A stretch of 26,499 nt of DNA from Coptodactyla brooksi (Eukaryota; Arthropoda; Insecta; Coleoptera; Scarabaeidae), in assembly GCA_033557675.1 (NCBI GenBank), contig JAWQRM010000211.1, forward strand, positions 1 through 26,499, written 5' to 3'. Shown here piece by piece: positions 1-9,639 of the stretch; within the stretch, counting starts at the first letter, position 1, and each line of letters begins with the position of its first letter. The notes below the pieces were generated by a model. The model worked only from the letters and a program-made list of their open reading frames with translations. It did not search any database and was not told the origin of the DNA. The position numbers were made by a program, and so were the translations under genes.

Positions 1-346
1 GAATTTAATAAAAATCTCATGGATTATATTTAAACCATATTTTCTCATGCTGTTAATTTTAAATATTTAAATTAATTCTATATACGTTCTGGTCCTAGAT
101 CAAACATTTCATCCAAATGTGTAAATTGTATGTGGAGTGATATGTACATGGTTCATATATTATTAGGTCGATAACGTCTTCTTGAGTGCACAATCACGTA
201 AAATTACCTTTCTCCTGAAAATGTAATGGTAATTTTCACAATAAGATTTTATTGTGGGAATTACTTTTAAATGACAATTATTAATACCTAGGTAAGGTTA
301 TTGATAGGATAACTATTATTCATTTATTATTCAACAACCTGCATGA
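1..346. other. A+T-rich sequence with one short hairpin, no gene seen
   Basis: No coding similarity was recognised on either strand. The only structure noted is a near-perfect hairpin at 231-262: 14-nt arms (AATTTTCACAATAA and TTATTGTGGGAATT, one mismatch) around a GATT loop. The RTE-like fragment starting at 347 may once have extended leftward into this stretch, but I could not follow it. Confidence 0.5.
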
Positions 347-834
347 AGAATTACCCTCGCCTCGGTAGCCCGTGAAAAACTTCAAAACATATTTAAGAGC
401 GACCTGCCAATATGTTCAAAAAAAGAAGTCTATAACCAATAAATCTTGCTGGCCATGCGTATGGTGCTGAGACCTTGACCCTCACAACAAGAAATGTACG
501 AAAACTGGTTGCTGCTTAACGTAACATCTAATGGTCAGTACTTGAAGTGACATTGTGGGACTACATGAAAACTGAGCAACTGCGTTCAAGAACAGAAGTA
601 ATCGATGTTGTCATACAAATATGTAGAGTTAAATGGAACTGGGCAGGATATGTGGTCGGTACGGATGATGGAAGGTGGTCAAGAAAATCTTGAAGTGAAG
701 ACCACGAGTCGATCAGAACATCGTCTATACGATGAACCGACGACTTGAAGAGAATAACTAGCTATTAGAATCAAGCACCCCAGAATAGAATGGGATGGAG
801 TTTTCTGAAGGAGGTCTGTATGTAGCAGTGAACA
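347..834 (+). pseudogene. RTE-like non-LTR retrotransposon, C-terminal end of reverse transcriptase
   Basis: This is the tail of a non-LTR endonuclease/reverse-transcriptase polyprotein, the part after the RT palm that occurs in many arthropod copies. Visible family landmarks in order are REKLQNIFKSDLPICSKK (about 368-421), VYNQ followed by a stop (about 429-443), YGAETLTLTTRNVRKL (460 onward), RSRTEVIDVVIQICRVKWN, then AGYVVGTDDGRWSRK, and near the end NRMGWSFLKEVCM. The W-x-W-AGH-x-x-R-x-x-DGRW block is characteristic. The copy is dead: several in-frame stops (for example after LVAA and after RNI) and at least two frameshifts, near 425 and 690. The upstream endonuclease and catalytic RT are absent, so this is a 5'-truncated insertion, as target-primed insertion often leaves. 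A GATGATGA run follows at about 850, near the usual 3' end. The open frame on the opposite strand here is chance. The RTE label is from memory of the family; the non-LTR RT call itself is firm. Confidence 0.85.
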
Positions 835-970
835 CAGGGGACTAACTGGTGATGATGAACCATTTATCGTCAGTCTCATTCAGAGTAGTGAAAATTAGGA
901 GATTCTAGACCATTCCCCCATTATTTGGACCCCGCACTCCTGATAGTGGTGGAGAATCGATAAAGTAGGG

Positions 971-1205
971 GCATTTGGAAGACAGAGTCTTTGTATAAAA
1001 TTTCTTGAAGTTAGACATTATTTGTTGGTGCATGGACTGGATGAGAGGAAGGATATTAGGAGGCAGAAATCTGACTTTTGTGAAGTCGTATTCAACATCA
1101 AGGTCTGCTTCCATACATGCAGGATGAACAAGAGCGTTATGCATAACCAGCAGACACTTCAGGGTTAACTTAAGTTATTTTTCTCAAGGTATTTCTTAAT
1201 AGTCG
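971..1205 (-). pseudogene. Tigger/pogo-type DDE transposase fragment
   Basis: On the minus strand the frame runs from KKYLEKNNL (about 1200-1175), across a 1-nt frameshift, into LTLKCLLVMHNALVHP and then VRFLPPNILPLIQSMHQQ and SNFKKFYTKTL. In Tigger/Jerky-type (pogo superfamily) transposases this is the second catalytic Asp region (LLLDNAPAHP in active members) followed by the FLPPNTTxLxQPMDQ block before the last acidic residue. Here the Asp of LDNAP is replaced (MHNAL), so the catalytic triad is broken. Similarity stops near 971; the rest of the open frame down to 905 is unrelated. Only about 80 residues of a roughly 450-600-residue protein survive. No terminal repeats were found at its edges. 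Confidence 0.85.
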
Positions 1206-3068
1206 GTACAAGAACTTAGAAAACAATCACTGCATAAAATAGGGCTGCGGTAACACTATCTCGAGTAAGGTGCTTTTCATTAATTCAAACTAACAATAAT
1301 TTTTATATTTTTGCTAATATGTAAACGTTTGCTTCATTAACATAGTCGCTTCTTTAGCCACATCTTTAGCGCATCTTTGTTCTCTAAGATAGTTCAGGTC
1401 GTATATTTATGTAGCTATGTCATACTGTTCTGAAGTATGAAGTGTACTTCACTTATCATAATAAGTGATAATTTAATGCAAGAAGCCGAAAAACTGTATC
1501 ATGAACAACACAACGATAAACAATGTTCAAACCGTGTTTATGATTGAGCTTGAGATTGTACTCTTGGGCCGATTGTTCGTGGTTGGAAGCGTTCGTGATC
1601 CATATACATATGACTATTTCAGTAACTAATAATAATGGTATTAATTAAGTATCGATTGTGAGCACTCACCTTTCGCTAATTGAGGAGAAGCATGCAAAAG
1701 CCGTTAAATCCATTTGTAGATTTATGTATGGCTTCCTGGTAACTTGATCGGTTTCGGTTCATTGCGTATACACAGATCTCGAAATATGTGAATGCAATCA
1801 ACCGAAACCGATAAAATTTTCTCAAATGAAATTAATTTACATAGTATCATACCATTTTGTTTGTAAAATTCATTGCCAGTAGTTTCTACATAACTTATAT
1901 ATTTGCTATAAATTTGTTTGTTCAAGACATTTCTGGACAATTAAATTCTAAAACATAGTCACTCGCCCAGAAATTTATATAAGGGTGAGCCGGTTCCTTT
2001 CATCAGAATGAAAACTATATAATACGAATTTGCTGTTGAATATGAAGATGTTGTTGAAATAAATTAACTTTTAACTATAGTTCCAAAAAAGTTTTGAATT
2101 TTGAAACTTCCAACCGAATTTCAACTTTGTGTGTATACGTACGTTCCTTTTAAAGTTGTGGGTTTGAAATCTTCAGCTTCACAACAAAGTTAAACAATTG
2201 TCACCATTAAACCAAAACTGGGAAGATAATACTGGGAAGATATTGCTCGACGCATCTTCTATAGCCTTTTTAGAGTATAGTTCGTACTCGTATTATTCTG
2301 GGTTCGTACCATAGCAATTTATTCTCAGTTGTAATTGGTTTCAAGATTAATGATATGCATATAGTGCTTGCAAACTTAGTGAAAATATAAAAAACAGGTA
2401 GGTACAAGTATCAATAGGTAAAAGCAGGTAAGTACAAGCACCAGGGACCGTGAAATTTCGTGCCCTTCAAGAAGTAGTCTTCGCAGGTACACAAAGTGTA
2501 TCTTTCGTAAAAACAGATGAGATATAAACAGGTAAATATTTCACATATCCAGGGCTCAATGATACATGCGCAAACACTAAACATTGCATAAATCTGAGAG
2601 ATGCAATGTTTAGTGGTTGATGTTTTCTCTCGAACTACTCTTGAGTGTAAAATTATCTGTACTCGCAAAAGCTGAAAATAACTTATTTTTAGTGTTACTT
2701 GTTATTTCCAGACTCAATACGTATAGATACATAGACAACCACTTAGAAAATCATAACCGTGGTGGAAAAAAACATTACAGAAAAATTATTGATATTGTTG
2801 TAAGTAATACTCTTCTGGTTTATTTTATTTTTTATTTAATCTGACCTATTTAGTCTGAGATAGTTGTGTAGTGTTGTTTGTGTTCTATATAGTTACCTAT
2901 TAAAAGTTGAACGTGTGTGAGTTCTGTAGCGTCTCCACTTAATGTGACAAATTTAACATAATATATTAAACAAATATGACATAAAACGTGACAGATTGTC
3001 GCATGATTGATGATATAAATAAGTCTTACATTGGATAAAAAGTATATAAGAATAATAATAGTAGATAA
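1206..3068. other. Long non-coding stretch, no gene recognised
   Basis: Both strands have only short chance frames with skewed A+T-rich codon use, such as those near 1722-1940, 2411-2668 and 2850-3101 on the minus strand. None shows a family motif. The one structured feature is the inverted repeat at 1747-1812, listed separately. The block at 2395-2545 is rich in AGGTA and ACAGGTA words, but no clean period could be fixed. Confidence 0.5.
1747..1812. repeat. 19-bp inverted repeat with 28-nt loop
   Basis: ATCGGTTTCGGTTCATTGC (1747-1765) pairs with GCAATCAACCGAAACCGAT (1794-1812), 18 of 19 positions complementary. The arms are more G+C-rich than their surroundings. It could be the termini of a tiny deleted element or a transcribed hairpin; nothing else identifies it. 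Confidence 0.7.
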
Positions 3069-3340
3069 TACTAAGAATAATACTGACTCTACGCAGATCA
3101 TCTATACAAAAATTTCCACTTACCTGGAAGTATAGAGCAAAATTTCCAGGTCATGAACGTCCTAAGCAACAGTAATAAAATGAATATTTCAAAATGAATA
3201 TACAATAAGGATAATATCGACTTCAATTACGCAGACCATCTATACAAAAATTCCCACCTACCAGTAAGTATAGAGCAAAATTTATAAATCGTAAAAGTCC
3301 TAAGCAAAAGCAATAAAATGAATATTTCCAAGAACCTGGA
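3069..3340. repeat. Two-copy tandem repeat, period about 138 bp
   Basis: A unit containing ACGCAGATCATCTATACAAA (from 3091) recurs as ACGCAGACCATCTATACAAA (from 3229), an offset of 138. Later parts match at the same spacing, for example AAGTATAGAGCAAAATTT and CCTAAGCAACAGTAATAAAA against CCTAAGCAAAAGCAATAAAA. The two copies differ by scattered substitutions, so the duplication is not recent. The unit has no open frame of note. Confidence 0.8.
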
Positions 3341-3729
3341 CATATTCAAAGAAACCTTAAAAATACCCAGCAATTAAAATCCAAGTCAATAACAACTCCC
3401 ATCCAATATCCAAGTTCATAAAACTTCTGCTACAAAATAATAATTCTCCATACATAAGACACAACAACGTTAAATGACACCAGCCTTGAAAATAGCGCAA
3501 ACACTAAAACATGTCGACTGAGAATAGAATCCAAGTGATCGTCAAGCAAGCAACATACACCGAACCCACTACGAATAATGCGAAGCAAGGAAAGAACAGT
3601 TATACACATAATAAGACATAAAGGAATCTACGTTATATGGCGTTATACATATATTGTCGTGTAACGAGCTACAACTGAGAGTTGCAGTGTTCGGATTTTT
3701 GTTAGTTAGGAGAGTTGCTCAAAGGTGGC

Positions 3730-3920
3730 GCATGAAAGCAGCAGGTGGAATGTTCGAATTCTACTTCGAGTCCATTTGATGTTATTGCTTAAATGAAAAG
3801 TAGTAAAGATACAAAAGATTTTGTCCTGCTATCTGGATTTAACAAAGACAGATTGTAATCCCCACAGAGCACAATATTATTGTGACCAAATTTACTCATC
3901 AACCAGGTGATGTCTGCATG
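3730..3920 (-). pseudogene. Non-LTR retrotransposon endonuclease fragment (Jockey/CR1-like)
   Basis: Reading the minus strand from 3920 gives ITWLMSKFGHNNIVLCGDYN and then LSLLNPDSRTK. The hydrophobic strand followed by GD(F/Y)N is the conserved core of the APE-type endonuclease of Jockey/CR1-like non-LTR elements, where the Asp and Asn belong to the active site. Past a stop at about 3787 the frame continues with NGLEVEFEHSTCC, which sits where these proteins carry a GL...V..PTR block, so this part is tentative. No RT domain is seen nearby. The clade is inferred only from the spacing around the motif. Confidence 0.6.
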
Positions 3921-4099
3921 TCCAGATGACTTCAATTACGGATTTAATTAAAAGTGAACCTAATCTACATATTCGCATTTAAGAGCATTTCTGACAAACA
4001 TTATCATTTTGTGGAGGCAGATGTATACTATGGGTACACCTATGATAGTATACTTATCTCCTACAGTGATACACGACTAGAGCAGATAGTTACCAATGA

Positions 4100-4150
4100 T
4101 CGGATTCAAAAATATTGCGCCCTGTGTTTGAAAGGTTATTTTTCTGAAAG
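4100..4150 (+). repeat. Solo fragment resembling the inner end of the neighbouring element's arm
   Basis: ATTCAAAAATATTGCGCCCT and the bases after it (about 4103-4145) match the inner end of the right arm of the 4247-6691 element read on its minus strand (about 5815-5860), differing at only a few positions. It lies just outside the left end of that element. A short complementary word (GCGCAATATTT, 4220-4230) lies between. It may be a remnant of a second copy or of an earlier rearrangement. Confidence 0.5.
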
Positions 4151-4246
4151 TACCCCACGGAAAAAAAATTAAAAAGACCTCGTTACAATCGGTATTAGTT
4201 TCTTGATGTCACACGAAAAGCGCAATATTTCTTGATGAGCCGTTTA

Positions 4247-4742
4247 CCTGCAGCTGGCGATGGTAGCAAAAAAGTGCCCGTTTTTTCTGAGTTCCGACCG
4301 ACCGCTCATGTCTACAATTTTTTTTTCTTCTAAAGTAACCCGTTAAAAAGTATCAAATTTGGACTGAACGCGGACTGCTTTACCTAGAACGTACTCGTAA
4401 TTTTATATTTATAATTTTTTGCAATCTTCGGGTGATAATCGCATTTTTGTATTATGTCGTTATGTTATAACCGCTTTATCGGACGGGAACGTAACTAAGT
4501 TCCAAAGAATGCTAACACATTTTTATATGTCAAGATTACATTAAAATAATACAAAATATACTCTATAATTTTTTAGATCTAATTAAGGAATGACGTTTTC
4601 TGTTTCTCTGGGAAGAACAAATAGAAGGAGAGCGCTACCAAGGCTGGGAGTGATAGCGATAGCGGCGGCATCGCGCCTCGACTAGACAAAAGTATCGAGC
4701 CCTGTACTTGAAAATTTATACTTTATTTTTGTTTATTATTGC
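4247..4742 (+). repeat. Left inverted arm of the long-TIR transposon
   Basis: The arm runs from the outer tip CCTGCAGCTGGCGATGG to about ACTTTATTTTTGTTTATTAT. Against the reverse complement of 5803-6691 it aligns almost throughout once the 327-bp insertion there is removed. It carries a G+C-rich inner block at about 4620-4690, matched at about 5860-5910 on the other side. No ORF of its own. Confidence 0.75.
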
Positions 4743-5189
4743 AGAAGATTAATAAAAAAAGATAAAGTAGCCTGAAAATAAAATAATAATAACCCTCGAA
4801 ATTAATTACTGTGTACTTCTTGGTTTAGACCCCATGGCAAAATTGGTGTTGTCTGTCAAAGTATTAAATGCGATAAAACCTGCGACTTGAACAGCATTTC
4901 TGATACCAGAAGGCCCAGGAGTCTCTATTGTTTTCGCGCAGCTAACTGTTTCATCTTCAATATAATAATATATTCATTATCACATAGTTCATCAGAAATT
5001 TCAGAAACATTAGGAAATCTCCTCTTTGCGCAGCCGTTGTTGGATGTTCCTTAATGTTGGACATTCCGTCGTTGGATATTCCAATACAGGCTTGTTCCGT
5101 TTTTTGAACGAAAAATTAAATTTTTTTAGCCATCTAAGCAATATGCTTTCTGAAAATTATGGCAAACCTGGTGCTTCGTTCATAATTTG

Positions 5190-5459
5190 CTCTTCAGTCC
5201 CTGTAAAAATTCATCACATTCAATTTATTTTGCCCATTTTTGGTTTAGATGGCCCCACGTGTCCTTTACTTCGTTTTTCTGCAGACCCCATTTTAACCGT
5301 TGATTTACTTACTCCTATAGGTTTCGTAGTTCTTCCCACCACCTTGTTCGCCGCAATTATTTGTTTAATGTAAGGACTACCATTATTTATTTTTTTTCAA
5401 AAAAATCTCTAACGTTTATGATTGCTTGTTTCGCCTCCGTGTTACAATACTTTTGGCAT
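5190..5459 (-). pseudogene. N-terminal HTH region of an IS630/Tc1-like insect transposase
   Basis: The minus strand starts with ATG at 5459 (MPKVL), and after a 1-nt shift reads EAKQAIINVRDFFEKK, a stop, then NNGSPYIKQ and VVGRTTKPIGVSKSTVK. The following GSAEKRSKGHVGPSKPK and ECDEF fit the basic linker and the L-D-x-F-D step of this family. This is the DNA-binding start of a transposase widespread in insects: an R/K-x-I-I-x-N-V-x-x-F-F-x-x-E opening, then a helix-turn-helix around GVSxSTVK. The catalytic DDE part is missing from the interior. At least one stop and one frameshift are present. It is centred between the long inverted arms, which supports its being the element's own transposase. 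Confidence 0.65.
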
Positions 5460-6003
5460 CTTTTTGACTACAAAATGTTGTACGAAGTGACGTATATAGT
5501 GACGTAACAATGTACATATAATTTAACTGGTAAACTGGAATAGATTTTTCGAGGTTTTATACCTGCGTATGTCTGTCGTTATCTATACCTTCGGATATTG
5601 GCATCCTGCCTCTTAAAAACATGTGTACACTTTTATTCGATAACGGCAAGTTTTTATGTTGTTATTGATATATTCATAAGGCAGAAAACAAAAATATATT
5701 TTTATTAAATTTGAATTCTAACCGCAATAATAAACCAACAGAGAAAGTACGATTTCGTCGAAAACGGTCGTGGCGCTGAGGCCAGGATCAAATAAGGTGT
5801 GAATATAATAAATGAAAATAAAATATAAGTTTTCAAACACAGGGCGCAATACTTTTGAAGCGCGGTGCAGCCGCTGTCACTACCTCTCCCAGCTTTGATA
5901 GCGTACTTTTTCTATTTCTTCCTCCGAAAGAAATAGAAAATGCCACTCTTTAATTAGCTCTAAAAAATATGGAACATATTTTTTGTTATTTTAATAATAT
6001 AAT

Positions 6004-6330
6004 AATAATAATATCTTTATTGATGTTACTGCTATAAGGCGTACGCAGGATCTAAAATGGAAAATGTAGAATTACCATTACATGTTGTCAATACAATACA
6101 AGAAAAACTCAAACCTTTGCGGCTTTGCACAAGTTATATAACTCGCAAACAAGATCATATCTAGCTCCCGTAACACACTCCATTTCACACTATTGTCGCG
6201 GTTCCTAATCATTAATCGCCTACTGGGGAATGCATTATTAAACGCAGACATAAAAGTATTGAAAAATTTAACAAATTTTCCATTAATATATATATATATA
6301 TATATATATATTAATGAAAAATTTATTATA
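6004..6330 (-). mobile_element. Short non-LTR retroelement insertion with 16-bp target duplication
   Basis: The sequence ATTTTAATAATATAAT is present perfectly at 5988-6003 and again at 6331-6346, bracketing 327 bp absent from the partner arm. Read on the minus strand, the insert ends with AATAAAGATATTATTATT-type sequence, a polyadenylation-like signal plus a simple ATT tail, as expected at a non-LTR 3' end. Its frame reads FVKFFNTFMSAFNNAFPSRR and then VKWSVLRELD, similar in layout to the spacer between endonuclease and RT in Jockey-like proteins, so the copy is probably 5'-truncated and internally deleted. The clade is not certain. Together with the shared arms, the duplication shows the order of events: DNA transposon first, retroelement second. 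Confidence 0.75.
6281..6316. repeat. (TA)n microsatellite with palindromic flanks
   Basis: A 26-nt pure alternating A/T run (6286-6311) is flanked by CATTA and TAATG, so the whole stretch is self-complementary. It lies near the 5' edge of the retroelement insert. Confidence 0.9.
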
Positions 6331-6370
6331 ATTTTAATAATATAATTTATTATCATATTATATATTTTTT

Positions 6371-6412
6371 ATACGTCATGACTATATAATATTTAATATA
6401 GTCATGACGTAT
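6371..6412. repeat. Perfect 17-bp hairpin, 8-nt loop
   Basis: ATACGTCATGACTATAT (6371-6387) is the exact reverse complement of ATATAGTCATGACGTAT (6396-6412), with AATATTTA between. It sits inside the right transposon arm just outside the retroelement insertion. Perfect arms in an otherwise diverged arm suggest a recent origin. Confidence 0.85.
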
Positions 6413-6691
6413 AACAATGTGTTAGCATTATTTGGAACTTAATTGCGTTCCCGTTCGATAAAGCGTTTATGAGATAGCGACATAGTACAAAAGTGCGATT
6501 ATCACCCGAATATTTCAAAAACTTATAAATATAAAATTACAAATACGTTGTAGGTATAGCAGCTTACTTTCTGTCCAAATTTCATAATATTTAACCGACT
6601 ACTTCCAGGAAAAAAATTGTAAACATGAGCGGTCGGTCGGTACACACAAAAATCATGGTAGGTGTACACTTGTGTCATCGCTAGTGAATTG

Positions 6692-8540
6692 TATAAATAT
6701 AGTAAAATTGTATTAAAGTTAAAAGGTTCATATTTAGTGATAGGAATTTGCTATCACATAGCCCTGTTTCTTCTTACACATTATGGGTTCGATGTTCCTT
6801 GATTCCTGCTTGACGAGTACTGCTTTTCTATTCGTCGTTGACACGTTTCAGCATATCGTTAATATGAAGACTAAAAGTCTTAAAATATCGAAACAACTTT
6901 CGTCTCGTACTAATACAATTGATAAATGTTTTTAGATTTAACAACAACTGTTGTTTCATGTACTGTACCGATGAGCAAATGGTTACTTTGTCAACCAAGT
7001 CTAAATCAATCATTATTTTAACATAACGTTATATGGCAAGAATCAGACATAAAAATCAACTGTACCACTGGTTAGTGAAAAATTTCAATTTGTATATGAT
7101 GGTGCCAGATGAAAGAAATAATACTGAAAAGTAACGAGCGGAATTAAAGCAAAATACATAAACAACATTGATCGCACAGAAGAACCAAATACTTCGAAAA
7201 TAAGAAGGCAGAAGAAGAGTAATATATTATATAGTAATATATCATAACAGAGCTCGTTCATACAAATATTGGAGTAATTTAAACTTCAAACTGAATAATG
7301 TTCTGCCAAGTAAATCTATAAAATATCGATCTAGTGAAGCTTTGTGATATGGTAATGTTCTTCTGACTTTAATTTTGCTCTTATTCCAGTCAGTGACTAC
7401 ACAGGGTTTAATTTGGGCTGGCAACGATGTTGAAGACAGAACAGTAACCATTCTCGGTTGGAGTGGCAATCCACTGAGATCAATGCCGTGACCGGGAATG
7501 GCAAAAAGGTTTTTAAAATGATCAACGGTCGGATAGTGGGGCAACTCTCTTATACCGTTCGACGTTCGGCGAAATCCCTTCGATTGGTGAGATGATCAGT
7601 TCCGGACTGTCGAACCCGTATATCCCCATAAATCCATTTGAAATTTCTGCGAGAGGAAACGGCACGACTACTTATCGCCCATTAAATTCATACTTTATAC
7701 CTCTTCCACGGACACCGTTCATTTCCCTCGTCTACTCGCCCAGCTCCCCCCACTCGGCCCTCAAAGGCCCCCTCCTGGTTCGTAAAATTTAATAAAACTT
7801 TCGGAACAGGTATAAATTTTCAGCTAGGCAGCAACAGCCACGCCAGTGGCAAATTTAATAAAGTTCCTATTTCTGAATATTGATGTTTTTTGCTTACGGC
7901 CACGCCGAGTTCGTTACCTGCAAAGGTTCGTTAAAATACAATTTTAGGTATGATTAATTAATAAAGCGAATTCGCATCTCGCGTTAGGAGTTTGTTTCGT
8001 ATTTTGTTTGTTTCTCGATACCTTATAAGTGGTACAACTGAATGTTTTAATTTACAAACTGTCGAGAGTAATACAAATAAACATTCAACTTATAGGTTAA
8101 CGAAGGTAGCAATGACGAGGACAATTATATTTCATCTTTATAAATATATGTAAGGGTATAATACAAACCTTTGCTGTAAAACAAATCTTTGCACATGATG
8201 CATAAGAGCACAAGAACTGAGCAATACAAATGAAGCAGGTACCACCAAGGAACTAGGCGTATTTGGACCTTGCAGATGTATTCGATGAACTGAATAAAGC
8301 TTGAAACACAATGCTTCAAGGTGACAAACTGAATTTGGTCGGGGCCAAAAGGATAATCTTGACATTTACTGCTAAACTGGATCTTCTTAAAAGTACTATA
8401 AGGTGGCTGGAGCTGCAACAGTTTCCTAGTCGTTAAAAGTTTTTAGATGAAGGCAAACTTGAAGACAAGGACATTTTTTGTTCGCACCTCATGCGGTTGG
8501 TAGACGACATGCATAGAAGATATCAAAATCTATGTGAACA
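6692..8540. other. No gene recognised; contains a G+C-richer island at about 7540-7790
   Basis: No family motif was found in any frame. The open frames at 7242-7544 (-), 7592-7792 (+) and 8125-8418 (-) have no recognisable domains. The block about 7540-7790 is clearly richer in C and G than its surroundings, with C-tracts such as CCCAGCTCCCCCCACTCGGC, and has none of the decay marks of the transposons. It could be old single-copy host DNA such as a regulatory element or untranslated exon. The sequence alone does not say which. Confidence 0.4.
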
Positions 8541-9262
8541 GAAAGTACCGAATTAGCTGACTACATACCTAGTCATCATCAGGAATCTAATTACAAATCG
8601 AAAACTTACATTAGTAACTTAGTAATTTTGTTGTCTATCTTACAAGATAGAGTTATTAATTGGTCTTAAATATTATAATTCTGTTAAAGCTAAAACATAA
8701 TGTATTACTTACGTTGTAAGAAAGTTTTTGTTGAATTTTGAAGTTCATAAATTAAAGTTGATTGATAATAAGCATTAGCAGTTATATTTTAAAATTTACA
8801 TATTAAATATGGGGTCTAACGATCAGATGTATAACATTGGACATGAAGCCGAAGGGATTCGCGAGAACAGGTGGCATAGGCAACGTTCAGAAATATTTCC
8901 GCAGCGTCATCTAGGCTATGAACTAATCTTACCTTATAGGTGTACAGGTGTATCAAAAAATGTGTAAACGAATATATCTGTTTATAACTATATGTTGTTT
9001 CAATGGATTCCTTAATTAAATGTTATCGGACGACGAAACTTCGTTCGTGGTTAGACATTTTTAATAATCAACAGTGTTGTGGCTGAGCTTTTGTGTATCG
9101 TGATTAGTCTATAAGAATATATAAAAACGGCAATGTTTGTCATAGTATAAGCGAGATCTTTTGTCAGTGGAGCAAGAAGTGCAATATTTAAAACTATATT
9201 AAAATATGTCTAGTTTATCATATTATGAGAGAAGGGAACAGTTTCGAGGACAGAATTATATA
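8541..9262 (+). repeat. PLE-1 left inverted arm
   Basis: The arm runs from about ACCGAATTAGCTGACTACA to GAACAGTTTCGAGGACAG. By eye it is roughly 80% identical to the reverse complement of 10583-11285. Near its inner end an ATG at 9206 opens a 27-codon frame (MSSLSYYERREQFRGQN and on); the same ATG in the right arm meets a stop after six codons. This frame may be the start of the PLE protein. Confidence 0.8.
8558..8582 (-). ncRNA. Degenerate hammerhead-like motif in PLE-1 left arm
   Basis: On the minus strand CTGATGA (8582-8576) is followed by TGACTA, a 6-nt loop and TAGTCA, a perfect 6-bp stem II (8570-8575 with 8558-8563). This is the first half of a hammerhead core, a motif known in PLE terminal repeats. 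The second core box (GAAA) is not seen after the stem, so it would not be active. Confidence 0.35.
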
Positions 9263-9639
9263 GAAGAAGGTCCAATCGCGACACCATGACAAAATCAACG
9301 TGTATCATGGAAAGACATCAAGTCAACAGAAATCACAAATATTTTATTGAAACAAAAATAAATTAATGGGCAATATATTTATAGAAGTAAAGTCATGAAA
9401 GTAAGAACATGTGTAACTTACTAATACAAAGTGGTACAAAAGCCCATAAATGATTAAGAGAGAAGAAGAAAACTGCAGAATCACAGAAGTAAATAAGGAA
9501 TAGGTGTATTAACTTTCACATTGGAGTGTGTTATGAGGAGCATATGTTAGGAGATGGTTTGGGTTGAAATAAGTATTATGTTCTTGTACATTGCAATTAA
9601 TATTTGTCTCTGTATGGGTCTTAATGTTTAAAGATGGTC

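Larger units (their letters stand above)
4247..6691 (-). mobile_element. TA-flanked DNA transposon with long (~0.5 kb) inverted arms, transposase mostly deleted
   Basis: Two arms, 4247-4742 and 5803-6691, are inverted copies of each other; the right arm is longer because it holds a later insertion. Shared blocks include GACCGACCGCTCATG near the outer ends and GCTGGGAG plus the CGCCCTGTGTTTGAAA-type word near the inner ends. The outer tips are preceded by TA on both sides (4245-4246 and 6692-6693), fitting a TA target duplication and hence a Tc1/mariner/IS630-like mechanism. The interior (4743-5802) carries an HTH transposase start on the minus strand and little else. A stop-ridden stretch at about 4800-5010, minus strand, reads KTIETPGPSGIR and may be the transposase tail. 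The exact tips are set by the TA and by weak similarity, so they may be off by a few bases. Confidence 0.65.
5803..6691 (-). repeat. Right inverted arm, interrupted by a retroelement insertion
   Basis: The right arm is complementary to 4247-4742. Without the insertion at 6004-6330 and one copy of its 16-bp target duplication it is about 545 bp, close to the left arm. It also contains a 17-bp perfect hairpin at 6371-6412 that the left arm lacks. Confidence 0.75.

Noticed and set aside
679..879. 66-codon minus-strand ORF
   Set aside because: It lies antisense to the recognisable RTE-like reverse-transcriptase tail and shows no motif of its own.
3690..3775. tRNA-like T-loop (GTTCGAATTC) around 3753
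   Set aside because: No acceptor stem or anticodon arm can be drawn around it; it lies beside or within decayed non-LTR sequence.
6828..7013. Possible third hammerhead/PLE trace (ATGAAGA ... CGAAAC at about 6864-6894, with a GACT-AAA-AGTC stem)
   Set aside because: The spacing of stem II to the core boxes is wrong and no PLE protein similarity is nearby, so it is too weak to list.
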